Shown here: one piece after another, positions 40,411 through 49,894 of the stretch
Numbering within the stretch: the first letter of the stretch is position 1
Layout of the letters: each line of letters opens with the position of its first letter
NCBI GenBank assembly: GCA_001899585.1
Contig: MKWE01000051.1
Location: 274,445-338,444, forward strand
From: Rhodospirillales bacterium 70-18
GTDB lineage: Bacteria > Pseudomonadota > Alphaproteobacteria > Acetobacterales > Acetobacteraceae
Direction: 5' to 3'
DNA length: 64,000 nt
Translations under genes and position numbers: made by a program
The notes under the pieces: model-generated
Told to the model about the DNA's origin: nothing
The model's database searches: none
Seen by the model: the letters and a program-made list of their open reading frames with translations, nothing else

Positions 40411-41175
40411 ATGAACGACACCGAATTGCTGACCCTGGCCTTCGACCTCGCCCAGCGCGCCGGCGCCGCCATCCTGGAGGTGCGGGCGCGCGGATTCGAA
40501 ACCCTGGCCAAAGCCGACGCCTCGCCGGTGACCGAGGCTGACCACGCCGCCGAGGCGATCATCGTCGCCGGGCTGCGCGCCGCCACGCCGGAGATTCCGG
40601 TGGTGGCGGAGGAGGAGATGGCCGCCGGGCGCACCCCCGAGCGGGCCGCCGCCTATTGGGTGGTGGACCCGCTGGACGGCACGCGCGAATTCACCAACCG
40701 GCGCGACGATTTCGCCGTCTGCATCGGGCTGGTGCGCGACGGCCGGCCGGCGCTGGGGGTGGTCGGCGCGCCGGCGGCCGGGGTGCTGTGGGGCGGCATC
40801 GTCGGCGTGGGCGCCTGGCGGCACGATGCGCAGGGCAAGCGGCCGATCGCCGCCCGCCTGCCGCCCGAAGCGGGCGTGGTGGTGGTCGCCTCCCGCTCGC
40901 ACGGCGACGCGGCGCGGCTGGACGCCTTCCTGCAGGGGCGGCGCGTGGTGGACGTGATCAATGTCGGCTCGGCGCTGAAGTTCTGCCGGGTGGCGGAGGG
41001 GGGGGCCGACCTGTATCCGCGCTTCGGACCCACCATGGAATGGGACACCGCGGCCGCCCAGGCGGTGCTGGAGGCGGCCGGCGGGCAGGTGCTGGTGATG
41101 GAGACCGGGGCGCCGCTCACCTATGGCAAGCCGGACTGGCGCAACCCGCATTTCCTGGCGACCGGCCGGACGTGA
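40411..41175 (+). CDS. cysQ: 3'(2'),5'-bisphosphate nucleotidase
   Basis: Inositol monophosphatase-fold enzyme that removes PAP made during sulfate assimilation. 254 residues. Metal site residues are visible in VVAEEEMAAG and VVDPLDGTREFTNRRDDFAV, and the C-terminal PTMEWDTAAAQAVLEAAGG. The DPLDGTREF sequence with Arg-Glu-Phe favours CysQ over plain inositol phosphatase. Overlaps the next gene by four bases (GTGA). Confidence 0.92.
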   Translation: MNDTELLTLAFDLAQRAGAAILEVRARGFETLAKADASPVTEADHAAEAIIVAGLRAATPEIPVVAEEEMAAGRTPERAAAYWVVDPLDGTREFTNRRDDFAVCIGLVRDGRPALGVVGAPAAGVLWGGIVGVGAWRHDAQGKRPIAARLPPEAGVVVVASRSHGDAARLDAFLQGRRVVDVINVGSALKFCRVAEGGADLYPRFGPTMEWDTAAAQAVLEAAGGQVLVMETGAPLTYGKPDWRNPHFLATGRT

Positions 41176-42158
41176 CCGCAACCGAATTGCTGGCGGCCGA
41201 CGCCGCCGGCATCGCCCGCGCGGCGGCGCTGCTGCGGGCGGGCGAACTGGTCGGTTTCGGCACCGAGACGGTCTATGGCCTGGGGGCGGACGCCACCAAC
41301 GAGCGCGCAGTGGCGGCGGTGTTCGCCGCCAAGGGCCGGCCGCGCTTCAACCCGCTGATCTGCCACTACCCGGAGGCCGAGGCGGCGTTCGAGGACGTGG
41401 AGGCGCCGCCGGTGGCGCGGCGGCTGGCCGAGGCGTTCTGGCCCGGGCCGCTGACCCTGGTGCTGCCGCGCCGGCCCGGCTGCCGGGTGGCGCTGCTGGC
41501 CGCGGCCGGGCTGGCGACGCAGGCCGTGCGGGTGCCGGCGCACGCGGCCGCGCTGGCGCTGCTGCGTGCCGCCGGCCGCCCGGTGGCCGGCCCCTCGGCC
41601 AACCGGTCTGGGCAGGTCAGCCCGACCACGGCCGCGCATGTCATGGCCGGGCTGGGCGGGCGGATCGCCGCCGTGTTGGACAGCGGGCCGTGCCGTGTGG
41701 GGGTGGAATCCACCGTGCTGGACCTGAGCGGAGGCCAGCCGGTGCTGCTGCGCCCCGGCGGCGCCACGCGCGAGGCGATCGAGGCGGTGGTGGGCCCGGT
41801 GCGCCTCCCGGAGGCCGCACATGCCAAGGGCGCGCCGCGCTCGCCCGGGATGCTGCTGTCGCATTACGCGCCGTCGCTGCCGGTGCGGCTGGCGGCGCGG
41901 ACGGTGGCGGCCGACGAGGCGCTGCTGGCGTTCGGACCGCCGCTGGACGGCGCCGGGGCGGTGTTCCAGCTCAGCGCCGCCGGCGATGTGGTGGAGGCGG
42001 CGTGCCGGCTGTTCGCCGGCCTGCGCGCGCTGGACGCGGCGGGCGGGGTGCGGGCGATCGCGGTGATGCCGATACCGGCGACCGGGCTGGGTCTGGCAAT
42101 CAACGACCGGCTGCGCCGCGCCGCGGCGCCGCGCGACGACCCCGCCGCGCTGGCCTAG
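41172..42158 (+). CDS. L-threonylcarbamoyladenylate synthase, Sua5 type
   Basis: Makes the activated intermediate for t6A37 in ANN-decoding tRNAs. 328 residues: a YrdC domain (about 8-205: GELVGFGTETVYGLGADATNERAVAAVFAAKGRPRFNPLICH, PLTLVLPRR, RVPAHAAALALL, GPSANRSGQVSPTTAAHV) and the extra Sua5 domain (SPGMLLSHYAPSLPVRL onward). GTG start overlapping the cysQ stop by four bases; the longer frame upstream is antisense noise through cysQ. Confidence 0.95.
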   Translation: MTATELLAADAAGIARAAALLRAGELVGFGTETVYGLGADATNERAVAAVFAAKGRPRFNPLICHYPEAEAAFEDVEAPPVARRLAEAFWPGPLTLVLPRRPGCRVALLAAAGLATQAVRVPAHAAALALLRAAGRPVAGPSANRSGQVSPTTAAHVMAGLGGRIAAVLDSGPCRVGVESTVLDLSGGQPVLLRPGGATREAIEAVVGPVRLPEAAHAKGAPRSPGMLLSHYAPSLPVRLAARTVAADEALLAFGPPLDGAGAVFQLSAAGDVVEAACRLFAGLRALDAAGGVRAIAVMPIPATGLGLAINDRLRRAAAPRDDPAALA

Positions 42159-42264
42159 AGTCTGCCAGTTACTGACAGAAGCACCTGAGAGAATCTAGCC
42201 CTTTGTTTTCTCGTGTGATTCACGCCTCCGGTTGCTTCAACCTGCGGCGATTACACTCCAGGCG

Positions 42265-42516
42265 TCAGCGCCGGCGGCGTCGCATCAGCACCACCCAGGT
42301 CAGCCCCAGCGTCACCACCGCGACGTTCGGCACGCTGAATAGCCGCGGCGCATGATGCGGGTCGGCCGCCGTGGATGCCGGCGACCATTCCGACAGGACT
42401 TGCTTGGCCGGGGTGACGCCGGCAGCCCGTGCGGCGCCGCAGGGCGCCAGGGCGCCGCAGAGTGTCAGCAGCAGGGCCGCGACCCGCAGGACAGGGCAGG
42501 CAAAACGAGACGACAT
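42265..42516 (-). CDS. Small exported protein with C-terminal membrane anchor and Arg tail
   Basis: 83 residues from the ATG at 42516, with GGGAG ten bases upstream. An N-terminal signal peptide (ACPVLRVAALLLTLCGALAP) is followed by about 35 polar residues, then a second hydrophobic segment, VPNVAVVTLGLTWVVLM, and a terminal RRRRR. The helix-plus-basic-tail arrangement is what cell-surface sorting systems (PEP-CTERM and kin) recognise, but no known motif precedes it. Function unknown. Confidence 0.65.
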   Translation of the reverse strand: MSSRFACPVLRVAALLLTLCGALAPCGAARAAGVTPAKQVLSEWSPASTAADPHHAPRLFSVPNVAVVTLGLTWVVLMRRRRR

Positions 42517-42645
42517 CGAATCATACTCCCACCTGAACGAGGTGGCAGGTGTCACGCAAACGTCATGCCAGTTCGTGATTTCAGTGGCTTGTCCCGGCGG
42601 TCGCAGCGGTAGTGTAAAATATTCTGACAGGCACCGCCGCCGCGA

Positions 42646-43125
42646 TCAGCCGCGCAACGCCAGGTCGCGGCGCATCACCGTCACGACCGTATCGAGATCC
42701 GCCGCGCTGCCGATTGGCTGCCAGCCGAGCTTCGCGTACAGCGGAACGGCGGTGTGGCTGTTGAGGTACAGCGTCGCCACCCCGGCGGCGGCGCAACTGG
42801 CCTCGATGGAGCGCACCAGGCGTGGGGCATGGCCCCGGCCGCGGAAATCCGGATGGACGAACACGCTGGCCAGCCAGGGGGTCAGGTCCGGACGCGCGTC
42901 GAGGTCCTGGTGCACCAGGCTGGCGGTGGCCGCCGGCACGCCGCCATCCAGCAGCACGATGCTCTGCTCCGGCCCGCATGGAGCGGTGCGCGCGGCCATG
43001 CGCGCGGCCACCGCCGCCAGGGCGCGGCCCCGGCGGATGCCCCATTCACGCCAGATCCACTCGGCGGCGACCGGGATCAGGTCGGGGCGGGCGGCAGTGG
43101 TGACGATCTCGACATCGGGGGACAT
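42646..43125 (-). CDS. GNAT-family acetyltransferase
   Basis: 159 residues from the ATG at 43125, with AGGAG upstream; the longer frame is not conserved in style. The acetyl-CoA loop is in LASVFVHPDFRGRGHAPRLVRSIE (the R-x-x-G-x-G/A pattern as RGRGHA), followed by LYLNSHTAVPLYAKLGWQPIG, the usual C-terminal strand-helix. Substrate unknown. Divergent from the FAD oxidoreductase with 61 bases between the starts. Confidence 0.88.
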   Translation of the reverse strand: MSPDVEIVTTAARPDLIPVAAEWIWREWGIRRGRALAAVAARMAARTAPCGPEQSIVLLDGGVPAATASLVHQDLDARPDLTPWLASVFVHPDFRGRGHAPRLVRSIEASCAAAGVATLYLNSHTAVPLYAKLGWQPIGSAADLDTVVTVMRRDLALRG

Positions 43126-43186
43126 CCGAGGGCTCCTGAATTGACCTGGGGCGCGACCCAGATACCCTGGCGGCGGAGGTACCGCC

Positions 43187-44617
43187 ATGCCCGACACCGC
43201 TGCTCCCGCCGCCGCGCTCCTGGCGCAACTCGCCGACATCGTCGGACCCGCCGGGCTGCTGACCGACCCGGCCGATACCGCGCCCTATGCCGAGGACTGG
43301 CGCCGGCTGTACCACGGCCGAACCGGCGCGGTGGTGCGCCCGGCCAGCACCGCGCAGCTCGCCGCCGTGGTGGCGGCCTGCGCGGCGGCGCGGGTGGCGC
43401 TGGTGCCGCAGGGGGGCAACACCTCCATGGTGGGCGGCGCGGTGCCGGCCGAGGACGGCAGCGAGCTGGTGCTGAGCCTGTCGCGCATGAACCGGGTGCG
43501 GGCGGTGGACGCGGTGGACCAGACCCTGACCATTGAGGCGGGCGCCACGCTGAAGGCCGCGCAGGACGCCGCCGAGGCGGCCGGCTGCCTGCTGCCGCTG
43601 TCGATCGGCTCGGAGGGCACGGCGCAGGTGGGGGGTATCCTGTCCACCAATGCCGGCGGCAACAACACGGTCCGCTACGGCAATGCGCGCGACCTGGTGC
43701 TGGGGCTGGAGGTGGTGCTGCCGGACGGGCAGGTGTGGAACGGCCTGCGCCGGCTGCGCAAGGACAACACCGGCTATTGCCTGCGCCAGTTGTTCGTCGG
43801 CGCCGAGGGCACGCTGGGCGTGATCGCCGCCGCCGTGCTGAAGCTGGTGCCCCGGCCGGCGCAGAGCGAGGTGGCGCTGTGCGCGGTGGCCTCGCCGGAG
43901 GCCGCGCTGGCGCTGTTCACCCGCTTCCATCGCCACGACCCGGCGTCGGTCAACGCATTCGAGTACATGTCCGGCCTGGGGATGGATTTCGTGCTCAAAC
44001 ACATCCCCGGCGCCGTGCTGCCGCTCGCCGCCCGCGCCGAACATTATGCGCTGATCGACCTGGCCACCCCCCGGCCCGGTGCCGACCTGCGGGCCATGCT
44101 GGAGGCGGTGCTGGAGGCGGCGCTGGAGGCGGGCGAGATGGCCGATGCGGTGGTCGCCGAGAGCGCCGCCCAGCGCGCGGCCATCTGGCGCCTGCGCGAG
44201 GAGCATTCCGAGGCGCAGAAGCGCGAGGGCGCCAGCATCAAGAACGATGTGTCGGTGCCGGTATCCAGGGTGCCGGAACTGATCCGCCGCGCCACCGCCG
44301 CCTGCGAGGCGCTGCTGCCGGGCATCCGGGTGGTGCCGTTCGGCCACATGGGCGACGGCAACATCCACTTCAACCTCGAACAGCCGGTGGATATGGCGGC
44401 GAGCGCCTTCCTGGCGCGGGACCACGCCATCATGGACACGGTCTGCGCCGTGGTGCGCGACCTGGATGGCAGTTTCTCGGCCGAGCACGGGGTGGGCAAG
44501 CTGAAGCCCTACATGATGCCCGACTGGCGCGGCGGCGCGGAGCTGGCGCTGATGCGGGCGATCAAGCGGGCGATCGACCCTGCCGGGTTGATGAACCCCG
44601 GCAAGGTCTTGCCGTAG
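43187..44617 (+). CDS. FAD-binding oxidoreductase (D-2-hydroxyglutarate / D-lactate dehydrogenase-like)
   Basis: Oxidises a D-2-hydroxy acid with FAD. 476 residues: FAD-binding type 4 domain (RPASTAQLAAVVAACAAARVALVPQGGNTSMVGGAVP; SIGSEGTAQVGGILSTNAGGNNTVRYGNARD) and C-terminal substrate domain (GHMGDGNIHFN with metal-site His residues; FSAEHGVGKLKPYM; the terminal DPAGLMNPGKVLP). The D-2-hydroxyglutarate dehydrogenase group is the best fit, but glycolate or D-lactate cannot be excluded. No GlcE/GlcF partners are present. Confidence 0.9.
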   Translation: MPDTAAPAAALLAQLADIVGPAGLLTDPADTAPYAEDWRRLYHGRTGAVVRPASTAQLAAVVAACAAARVALVPQGGNTSMVGGAVPAEDGSELVLSLSRMNRVRAVDAVDQTLTIEAGATLKAAQDAAEAAGCLLPLSIGSEGTAQVGGILSTNAGGNNTVRYGNARDLVLGLEVVLPDGQVWNGLRRLRKDNTGYCLRQLFVGAEGTLGVIAAAVLKLVPRPAQSEVALCAVASPEAALALFTRFHRHDPASVNAFEYMSGLGMDFVLKHIPGAVLPLAARAEHYALIDLATPRPGADLRAMLEAVLEAALEAGEMADAVVAESAAQRAAIWRLREEHSEAQKREGASIKNDVSVPVSRVPELIRRATAACEALLPGIRVVPFGHMGDGNIHFNLEQPVDMAASAFLARDHAIMDTVCAVVRDLDGSFSAEHGVGKLKPYMMPDWRGGAELALMRAIKRAIDPAGLMNPGKVLP

Positions 44618-44649
44618 CAGGCTGCTAGCGGTCCGATGCCAGCGGGCAC

Positions 44650-44731
44650 TTCAGCCCGTTGGCTGAATCGGCCCACCAAATCAAGCCAGTGCGCTGACTC
44701 ATGCTGAATCTTCCGAATGGGCCAGCGCACT
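44650..44731. terminator. Two hairpins between convergent genes
   Basis: TTCAGCC-CGTT-GGCTGAA (44650-44667) is a tight seven-pair stem, and AGTGCGCTG (44688-44696) pairs with CAGCGCACT (44723-44731). They fill the space between the FAD oxidoreductase end and the convergent small lipoprotein gene. No T-run follows, so termination is probable but not shown. Confidence 0.45.
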
Positions 44732-44740
44732 CGCCGCGGC

Positions 44741-44920
44741 TCACGGGGTCTGCAGCGTCCTGGTCGTGGTGGTCGTGGTGGTGGGCGCCACCGGCATGCT
44801 CTGCCGCGTGGTGGTCTGTTCGGTGGTGGTCGTGGTCGGGCTGGCCGTGCAGGCGACGGTCAGCGCGGTCGCGCCGAGCAGCAGGGCGGCCGGCAGCAGC
44901 CGCATGATCCTGTTGGTCAT
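44741..44920 (-). CDS. Tiny Thr-rich lipoprotein, 59 residues
   Basis: MTNRIMRLLPAALLLGATALTVAC is a signal peptide ending in a lipobox (TVAC), followed by 35 residues that are mostly Thr: TASPTTTTTEQTTTRQSMPVAPTTTTTTTRTLQTP. Ribosome site AGGGGAA eleven bases upstream. It follows the next gene, also Thr-rich and exported, by 17 bases, and the two probably share an operon. Function unknown. Confidence 0.7.
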   Translation of the reverse strand: MTNRIMRLLPAALLLGATALTVACTASPTTTTTEQTTTRQSMPVAPTTTTTTTRTLQTP

Positions 44921-44937
44921 CTGGATGTTCCCCTGGA

Positions 44938-45258
44938 TCAGTTCTTGATGGTCGTCTTGGTCGTCGTCGTGGACGACGTGGCCGGTGCGGGAGTCGTGGT
45001 GGACGTGGTCAGGCTGTCGGAGGCGACGCCGTTGGTGTTGCGGTAGGTCGTCGCGCTGGAACTGCTCCGCGACCCGTCGGGGTTCACCACCTTCTGCTCG
45101 CGCGAGGTGCTGAGGGTTCCGGCGGGCAGCGGGTCGATCAGCGGCGTGGGCATGGGCGGCGTGACGGTGGTGGTGCTTTGCGTGGTGGTGGTTTGCGCCA
45201 TCGCCGCGCCGGCGAGCAGCAGCAGCGCAGCGGTGGCGCCGAACAAAGACTTCTTCAT
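44938..45258 (-). CDS. Thr/Ser-rich secreted protein, 106 residues
   Basis: MKKSLFGATAALLLLAGAAMAQ is a clear Sec signal peptide. The mature protein starts TTTTQSTTTVTPPMPTPLIDPLPAGTLSTSREQKVVNPDGSRSSSSATTYRNTNG and ends in a Thr-rich tail. The middle VVNPDGSRSSSSATTYRNTNGV is reminiscent of short repeated beta-strand surface proteins, but no family is assigned. First of a pair of small exported Thr-rich proteins; divergent from the GntR gene. Confidence 0.72.
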   Translation of the reverse strand: MKKSLFGATAALLLLAGAAMAQTTTTQSTTTVTPPMPTPLIDPLPAGTLSTSREQKVVNPDGSRSSSSATTYRNTNGVASDSLTTSTTTPAPATSSTTTTKTTIKN

Positions 45259-45389
45259 GTGGTGTTTTCCAGTATCCGTGGGCTCGGCGGTTTGCCCGGC
45301 GCCCTGCCACTGCAAGTGGGGGCGTGAGCGATAATGTCAGAACCGGAATGTACCGACGGGTGGCCCGTCGCCGCTGCCAGGCAAGGCGG

Positions 45390-45420
45390 TTGACAGCTTG
45401 CCATACTAATATGGTAGTGT
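45390..45420 (+). promoter_or_regulatory. Promoter and palindrome upstream of the GntR gene
   Basis: TTGACA (45390-45395) is a perfect -35. The imperfect palindrome CCATA-CTAA-TATGG (45401-45414) covers the spacer and -10 region ahead of the GntR start at 45430, a usual place for autorepression by an FCD-GntR regulator. A clear -10 was not identified. Confidence 0.5.
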
Positions 45421-45429
45421 GGCGACACG

Positions 45430-46257
45430 ATGAGCCGTGCAAGCGGCCAACGCCCGTGGGAGGGAATATTGCAGCGCAACAGGCCGGTTTCGCGTGCCGC
45501 GGCAGAGGACGAGGTGACCAGTGCACCCGCGCCGGCGGCGCTGCCCCTGCGCCGCCAGACAATCGCCATCCAGATCCACGCCATCCTGCGGCGCGAGATC
45601 ATCACCAACCAGCTCGCGCCGCGCACTCTGCTCTCCGAACAGGAGATCTCGCAGCGCTTCGCCGTCTCGCGCACGCCGGTCCGTGAGGCGCTGATCAAGC
45701 TGGCGGAAGAGAAGCTGGTCGAGATCTACCCGCAATACGGTTCGTTCGTCGCGCCGATCCTGCTTCGCGACGCGCTCGACAGCCAGTTCGTCCGTGAGGC
45801 CCTCGAATGCGCGGCGGTGGAGCGGGCGGCGGAGCGGATCGACGCGGCACAGGCGCAGGCGCTGGCGGCGGTGCTGGCGGAGCAGCAGGCGCTGGACCAC
45901 GACCAGGACTATGAGGGCTTCTTCGCCTCGGACGAGCGGATGCACGCGCTGATCATGGAGATCGCCGGCCATCCCAATGCCTGGCGCCAGGTGGAACTTG
46001 CCAAGACGCAGATGGACCGGGTGCGCTACCTGTCGATGCGCCTGGTGCGCAAGCGGCCCACCGTCATCGCCGAGCACAGCCTGATCATCGACCGCCTCGC
46101 CCAGCGCGACGGCGCCGGCGCGGTGGCGGCGATGCGCGCGCATCTGCGCGGGCTGTTCCGCTCGGTGGCGGTGCTGACCGAGGCCAATGCCGGCTATTTC
46201 GACGAGCCCACCGGCACCATTCCCGGCCGGCCGCCGCGCGCCGCCGGCCGTTCGTAA
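45430..46257 (+). CDS. GntR-family regulator, FCD subfamily
   Basis: 275 residues. The winged helix (about 40-110) reads IQIHAILRREIITNQLAPRTLLSEQEISQRFAVSRTPVREALIKLAEEKLVEIYPQYGSFVAPI. The FCD ligand domain (about 115-255) keeps the helix with REALECAAVERAA and the metal-binding His pattern (DERMHALIMEIAGHPNAW; AEHSLIIDRL). FCD regulators usually sense organic or sugar acids. It precedes a sugar-acid dehydratase and transporter, so it most likely represses them. The first 38 residues are extra; a GTG at 45514 is an alternative start. Confidence 0.9.
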   Translation: MSRASGQRPWEGILQRNRPVSRAAAEDEVTSAPAPAALPLRRQTIAIQIHAILRREIITNQLAPRTLLSEQEISQRFAVSRTPVREALIKLAEEKLVEIYPQYGSFVAPILLRDALDSQFVREALECAAVERAAERIDAAQAQALAAVLAEQQALDHDQDYEGFFASDERMHALIMEIAGHPNAWRQVELAKTQMDRVRYLSMRLVRKRPTVIAEHSLIIDRLAQRDGAGAVAAMRAHLRGLFRSVAVLTEANAGYFDEPTGTIPGRPPRAAGRS

Positions 46258-46307
46258 CCCCAACCCCGCTTGCAACCCCAACCCCGCTTGCAACCCCAAC
46301 GCTGTCC
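46256..46307. repeat. Telomere-like GGGGTT repeat, 18-base unit, 2.5 copies
   Basis: AACCCCAACCCCGCTTGC occurs twice exactly (46256-46273 and 46274-46291), followed by a partial third copy. The first unit starts within the GntR stop codon. Read on the minus strand it gives G4 runs spaced by TT and an eight-base loop, a canonical G-quadruplex pattern. Confidence 0.85.
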
Positions 46308-46335
46308 GCAGCCCGTTCGAGGATCGCCAAGGCCG

Positions 46336-47538
46336 ATGAAGATCACCGAGATCAAGACCTTCCTGATGCAGGCCGGCGCGCCGTCGGACAGCGCCTGGGC
46401 GTCGGATGGCAAGGGCCACCAGACCGGCTCGCGCAACTGGCTGTTCGTGAAGGTGCTGACCGACGAGGGGATCTACGGCGTCGGCGAGTGCTCCGGCTGG
46501 CCGCGGGTGATCGAGGCGGCGGTGCGCGACCTCGCCGGCGTGCTGGTGGGCGAGGACCCCGCCCATATCGAGAAGCTCTGGCAGAAGATGCTGGTGGCGC
46601 AGATGGCGCACGGCGTCACCGGCGTGGTCGGCGCCGGCGCCATGGCGGGCATCGACATGGCGCTGTGGGACATCAAGGGCAAGGCGCTCGGCACGCCGGT
46701 GTGGAACCTGCTCGGCGGCCAGGTGCGCGACCGCGTGCGCATCTATGCCCATGCCTCGACGCCGGAAGTGGCCCTGGCGCTGCGGGCGCGCGGCATCGGC
46801 GCGGTGAAGACCGGCGGCGTGCGCGATCCGCTGCGCAAGGTCGCCGCCATCCGCGACGCGGTGGGCGACGAGATGGACATCATGGTGGACCTGCACGGCC
46901 CGCCATGGATGACGCCGAAGGACGCCATCGTGCTCGGCCGGGCGCTGGAGCCGTACCACCTGCTGTTCCTGGAAGACCCGGTGGCGCCGGAGAACATCGA
47001 CAATCTGGCCCGCGTGGCCGACCAGGTGGCGATCCCGATCGCCGCCGGCGAGCGGCTGGCGACGATCTGGGGCTGGCGGCAGATGGTGGAGCGCGAGATC
47101 GTCGACGTGATCCAGCCCGACACCGGCCGCGCCGGCGGCCTGACCCAGATGAAGAAGCTCGCCGGCATGGCCGAGGCGCACCACATCATGGTGGCACCGC
47201 ATTCTGGCACGCTGGGCCCGATCGCCGAGTTCGCCGCCCTGCATCTGCTGGCCGCCATCCCCAACGCGCTGATGCTCGAGCGCATCGAGGGCGACTGGGC
47301 CGGCCGCAACGAGGTGATCTCGGCGCCGCCGGTGCTGGAAGGCGGGCACCTGCTGGTGCCGAACGTCCCCGGCCTCGGCGTGGACATCAACGAGGAGGCG
47401 GTGGCCCGCTACCCCAGCCAGCGCAACGTCTCGATCGCCAGCGGCGGCTACGAGCCGGGCACCGAGGGCGAGTTCGTCTACGTCCAGACCCGGCTGCACC
47501 GCGCCGCCGCGTTCGGAGGGGGCAAGCCGCGCGGCTGA
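46336..47538 (+). CDS. Mandelate racemase / muconate lactonising superfamily dehydratase (DgoD-like)
   Basis: 400 residues. Enolase superfamily: capping domain 1-130, barrel 130-400. Metal ligands are D185 (IMVDLHGPP), E213 (LFLEDPVAPEN) and E239 (IAAGERLAT). His187 next to the first ligand, and His289 in MVAPHSGTLGP, match the catalytic pair of D-galactonate-type acid-sugar dehydratases rather than the Lys-x-Lys of racemases. Substrate is probably an aldonate or related acid sugar. It lies between an FCD-GntR regulator and a complete ABC transporter. Confidence 0.88.
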   Translation: MKITEIKTFLMQAGAPSDSAWASDGKGHQTGSRNWLFVKVLTDEGIYGVGECSGWPRVIEAAVRDLAGVLVGEDPAHIEKLWQKMLVAQMAHGVTGVVGAGAMAGIDMALWDIKGKALGTPVWNLLGGQVRDRVRIYAHASTPEVALALRARGIGAVKTGGVRDPLRKVAAIRDAVGDEMDIMVDLHGPPWMTPKDAIVLGRALEPYHLLFLEDPVAPENIDNLARVADQVAIPIAAGERLATIWGWRQMVEREIVDVIQPDTGRAGGLTQMKKLAGMAEAHHIMVAPHSGTLGPIAEFAALHLLAAIPNALMLERIEGDWAGRNEVISAPPVLEGGHLLVPNVPGLGVDINEEAVARYPSQRNVSIASGGYEPGTEGEFVYVQTRLHRAAAFGGGKPRG

Positions 47539-47611
47539 CGGCGCCCCAGCGACGACGCCTTGAATACCACGACCGGCATCAAGCCCGGCCAACCAACAAG
47601 GGAGGAAACAC

Positions 47612-48811
47612 ATGACCGCTTTCATCCACACCCGCCGCGGCCTGCTCGGCGGCGCCGCCGGCATAGCGACCCTCGGTGTCACCGGGAGCATCACCGGCGC
47701 GCGCGCCCAGGTGCCGCCGCTGCCCAGCTCGCCGGTGTCGCTCAACATCGTCGATGTCGCGGGCAACCTGGCGCTGACCCAGAAGGCCATCGAGGCCTAT
47801 TGGCACGCCCACCCCAAGCTCGTCTCGCGCGTCACCTTCGCCAAGGCGCCGGCGCCGGAACTGCCCGGCAAGATCAAGGCGCAGCAGGATGCCGGGCGGG
47901 TGGATATCGACGCGGTGCTGACCGGGATCGACATGCTGTCGGCCGGCATCGACCAGAAGCTGCTGCAGCCGATGCTGCCCAACTTCGCCGCCAAGCTGCC
48001 CAATCTGGACGACATCTACCTGCCGGGCGCCAAGGCGATGCAGGGGCTGGCGCAGAACCAGGGCGTGTGCATCGTGTTCTGCCCGGCCGGGCCGCTGCTG
48101 GAATACATGCCGGACAAGGTGAAGACGCCGCCGAAGACCGCGGCCGAACTGCTGGACTGGGCCAAGGCGAACAACAACCGCTTCATCTATGCCCGCCCGG
48201 CCAATTCCGGCCCCGGCCGTATCTTCATGATGGGGCTGCCGTATATCCTCGGCGACAAGGACCCGCACGACCCGAAGAACGGCTGGGACAAGACCTGGGC
48301 CTATCTGAAGGAGCTCGGCCAGCACATCGAATACTACCCCTCCGGCACCGCGCCGGTGCTGAAGGAACTGGGCGAGGGCTCGCGCGACATGATCCCGACC
48401 CAGATGGGCTGGGACATCAACCCGCGCGCGCTGGGCGTTGTGCCGAAGGAGGCCAAGGTGGCGGCGCTGGATGGCTTCCACTGGGTGTTGGACGCGCATT
48501 ACATGTGCATCCCCAAGGGCGTGCCCCCGGCCAAGGTGGCGGTGCTGGTCGACATGCTGGCCTACCTGCTGTCCAAGCCGGCGCAGGCCACCACCTATGA
48601 CGACGGCTATTTCTACCCCGGTCCGGCAGTGAAGGACGTGCCGCTGTCGATGGCGCCGGAGTCGAGCCAGAAGGTGATCGCGGAATACGGCCGCCCCGAA
48701 TACGCCAGCCTGATCACCAGCCACCCCCAGGAACTACCGCTGCTGCCCGACCAGCTCGTCTATGCGTTCAACCGCTGGGACGAGCAGATCGGCGCCGCCA
48801 AGTCGAAATAG
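47612..48811 (+). CDS. ABC transporter substrate-binding protein
   Basis: 399 residues with a twin-arginine style signal (HTRRGLLGGAAGIATLGVTGSITGARAQ). The mature part is a type II periplasmic binding fold: LNIVDVAGNLALTQKAIEAYWHAHPK, KIKAQQDAGRVDIDAVLTGIDMLSAGIDQK, ARPANSGPGRIFMMGLPYILG, and DMIPTQMGWDINPRAL. Ribosome site GGGAGG just upstream. The substrate is likely the acid handled by the adjacent dehydratase. Confidence 0.88.
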   Translation: MTAFIHTRRGLLGGAAGIATLGVTGSITGARAQVPPLPSSPVSLNIVDVAGNLALTQKAIEAYWHAHPKLVSRVTFAKAPAPELPGKIKAQQDAGRVDIDAVLTGIDMLSAGIDQKLLQPMLPNFAAKLPNLDDIYLPGAKAMQGLAQNQGVCIVFCPAGPLLEYMPDKVKTPPKTAAELLDWAKANNNRFIYARPANSGPGRIFMMGLPYILGDKDPHDPKNGWDKTWAYLKELGQHIEYYPSGTAPVLKELGEGSRDMIPTQMGWDINPRALGVVPKEAKVAALDGFHWVLDAHYMCIPKGVPPAKVAVLVDMLAYLLSKPAQATTYDDGYFYPGPAVKDVPLSMAPESSQKVIAEYGRPEYASLITSHPQELPLLPDQLVYAFNRWDEQIGAAKSK

Positions 48812-48826
48812 CCGGAGCTTCGGGAC

Positions 48827-49890
<1,064 letters not shown>

Positions 49891-49894
<4 letters not shown>

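Noticed and set aside
42163..42181. Palindrome TCTGCCAGT-T-ACTGACAGA after the Sua5 gene
   Set aside because: It has a mismatch, lies downstream of two convergent genes rather than at a promoter, and has no T-run, so neither operator nor terminator could be argued.
45406..47790. 794-residue antisense open frame over the GntR and dehydratase genes
   Set aside because: Both sense genes have full family signatures; the antisense frame has none and no ribosome site.
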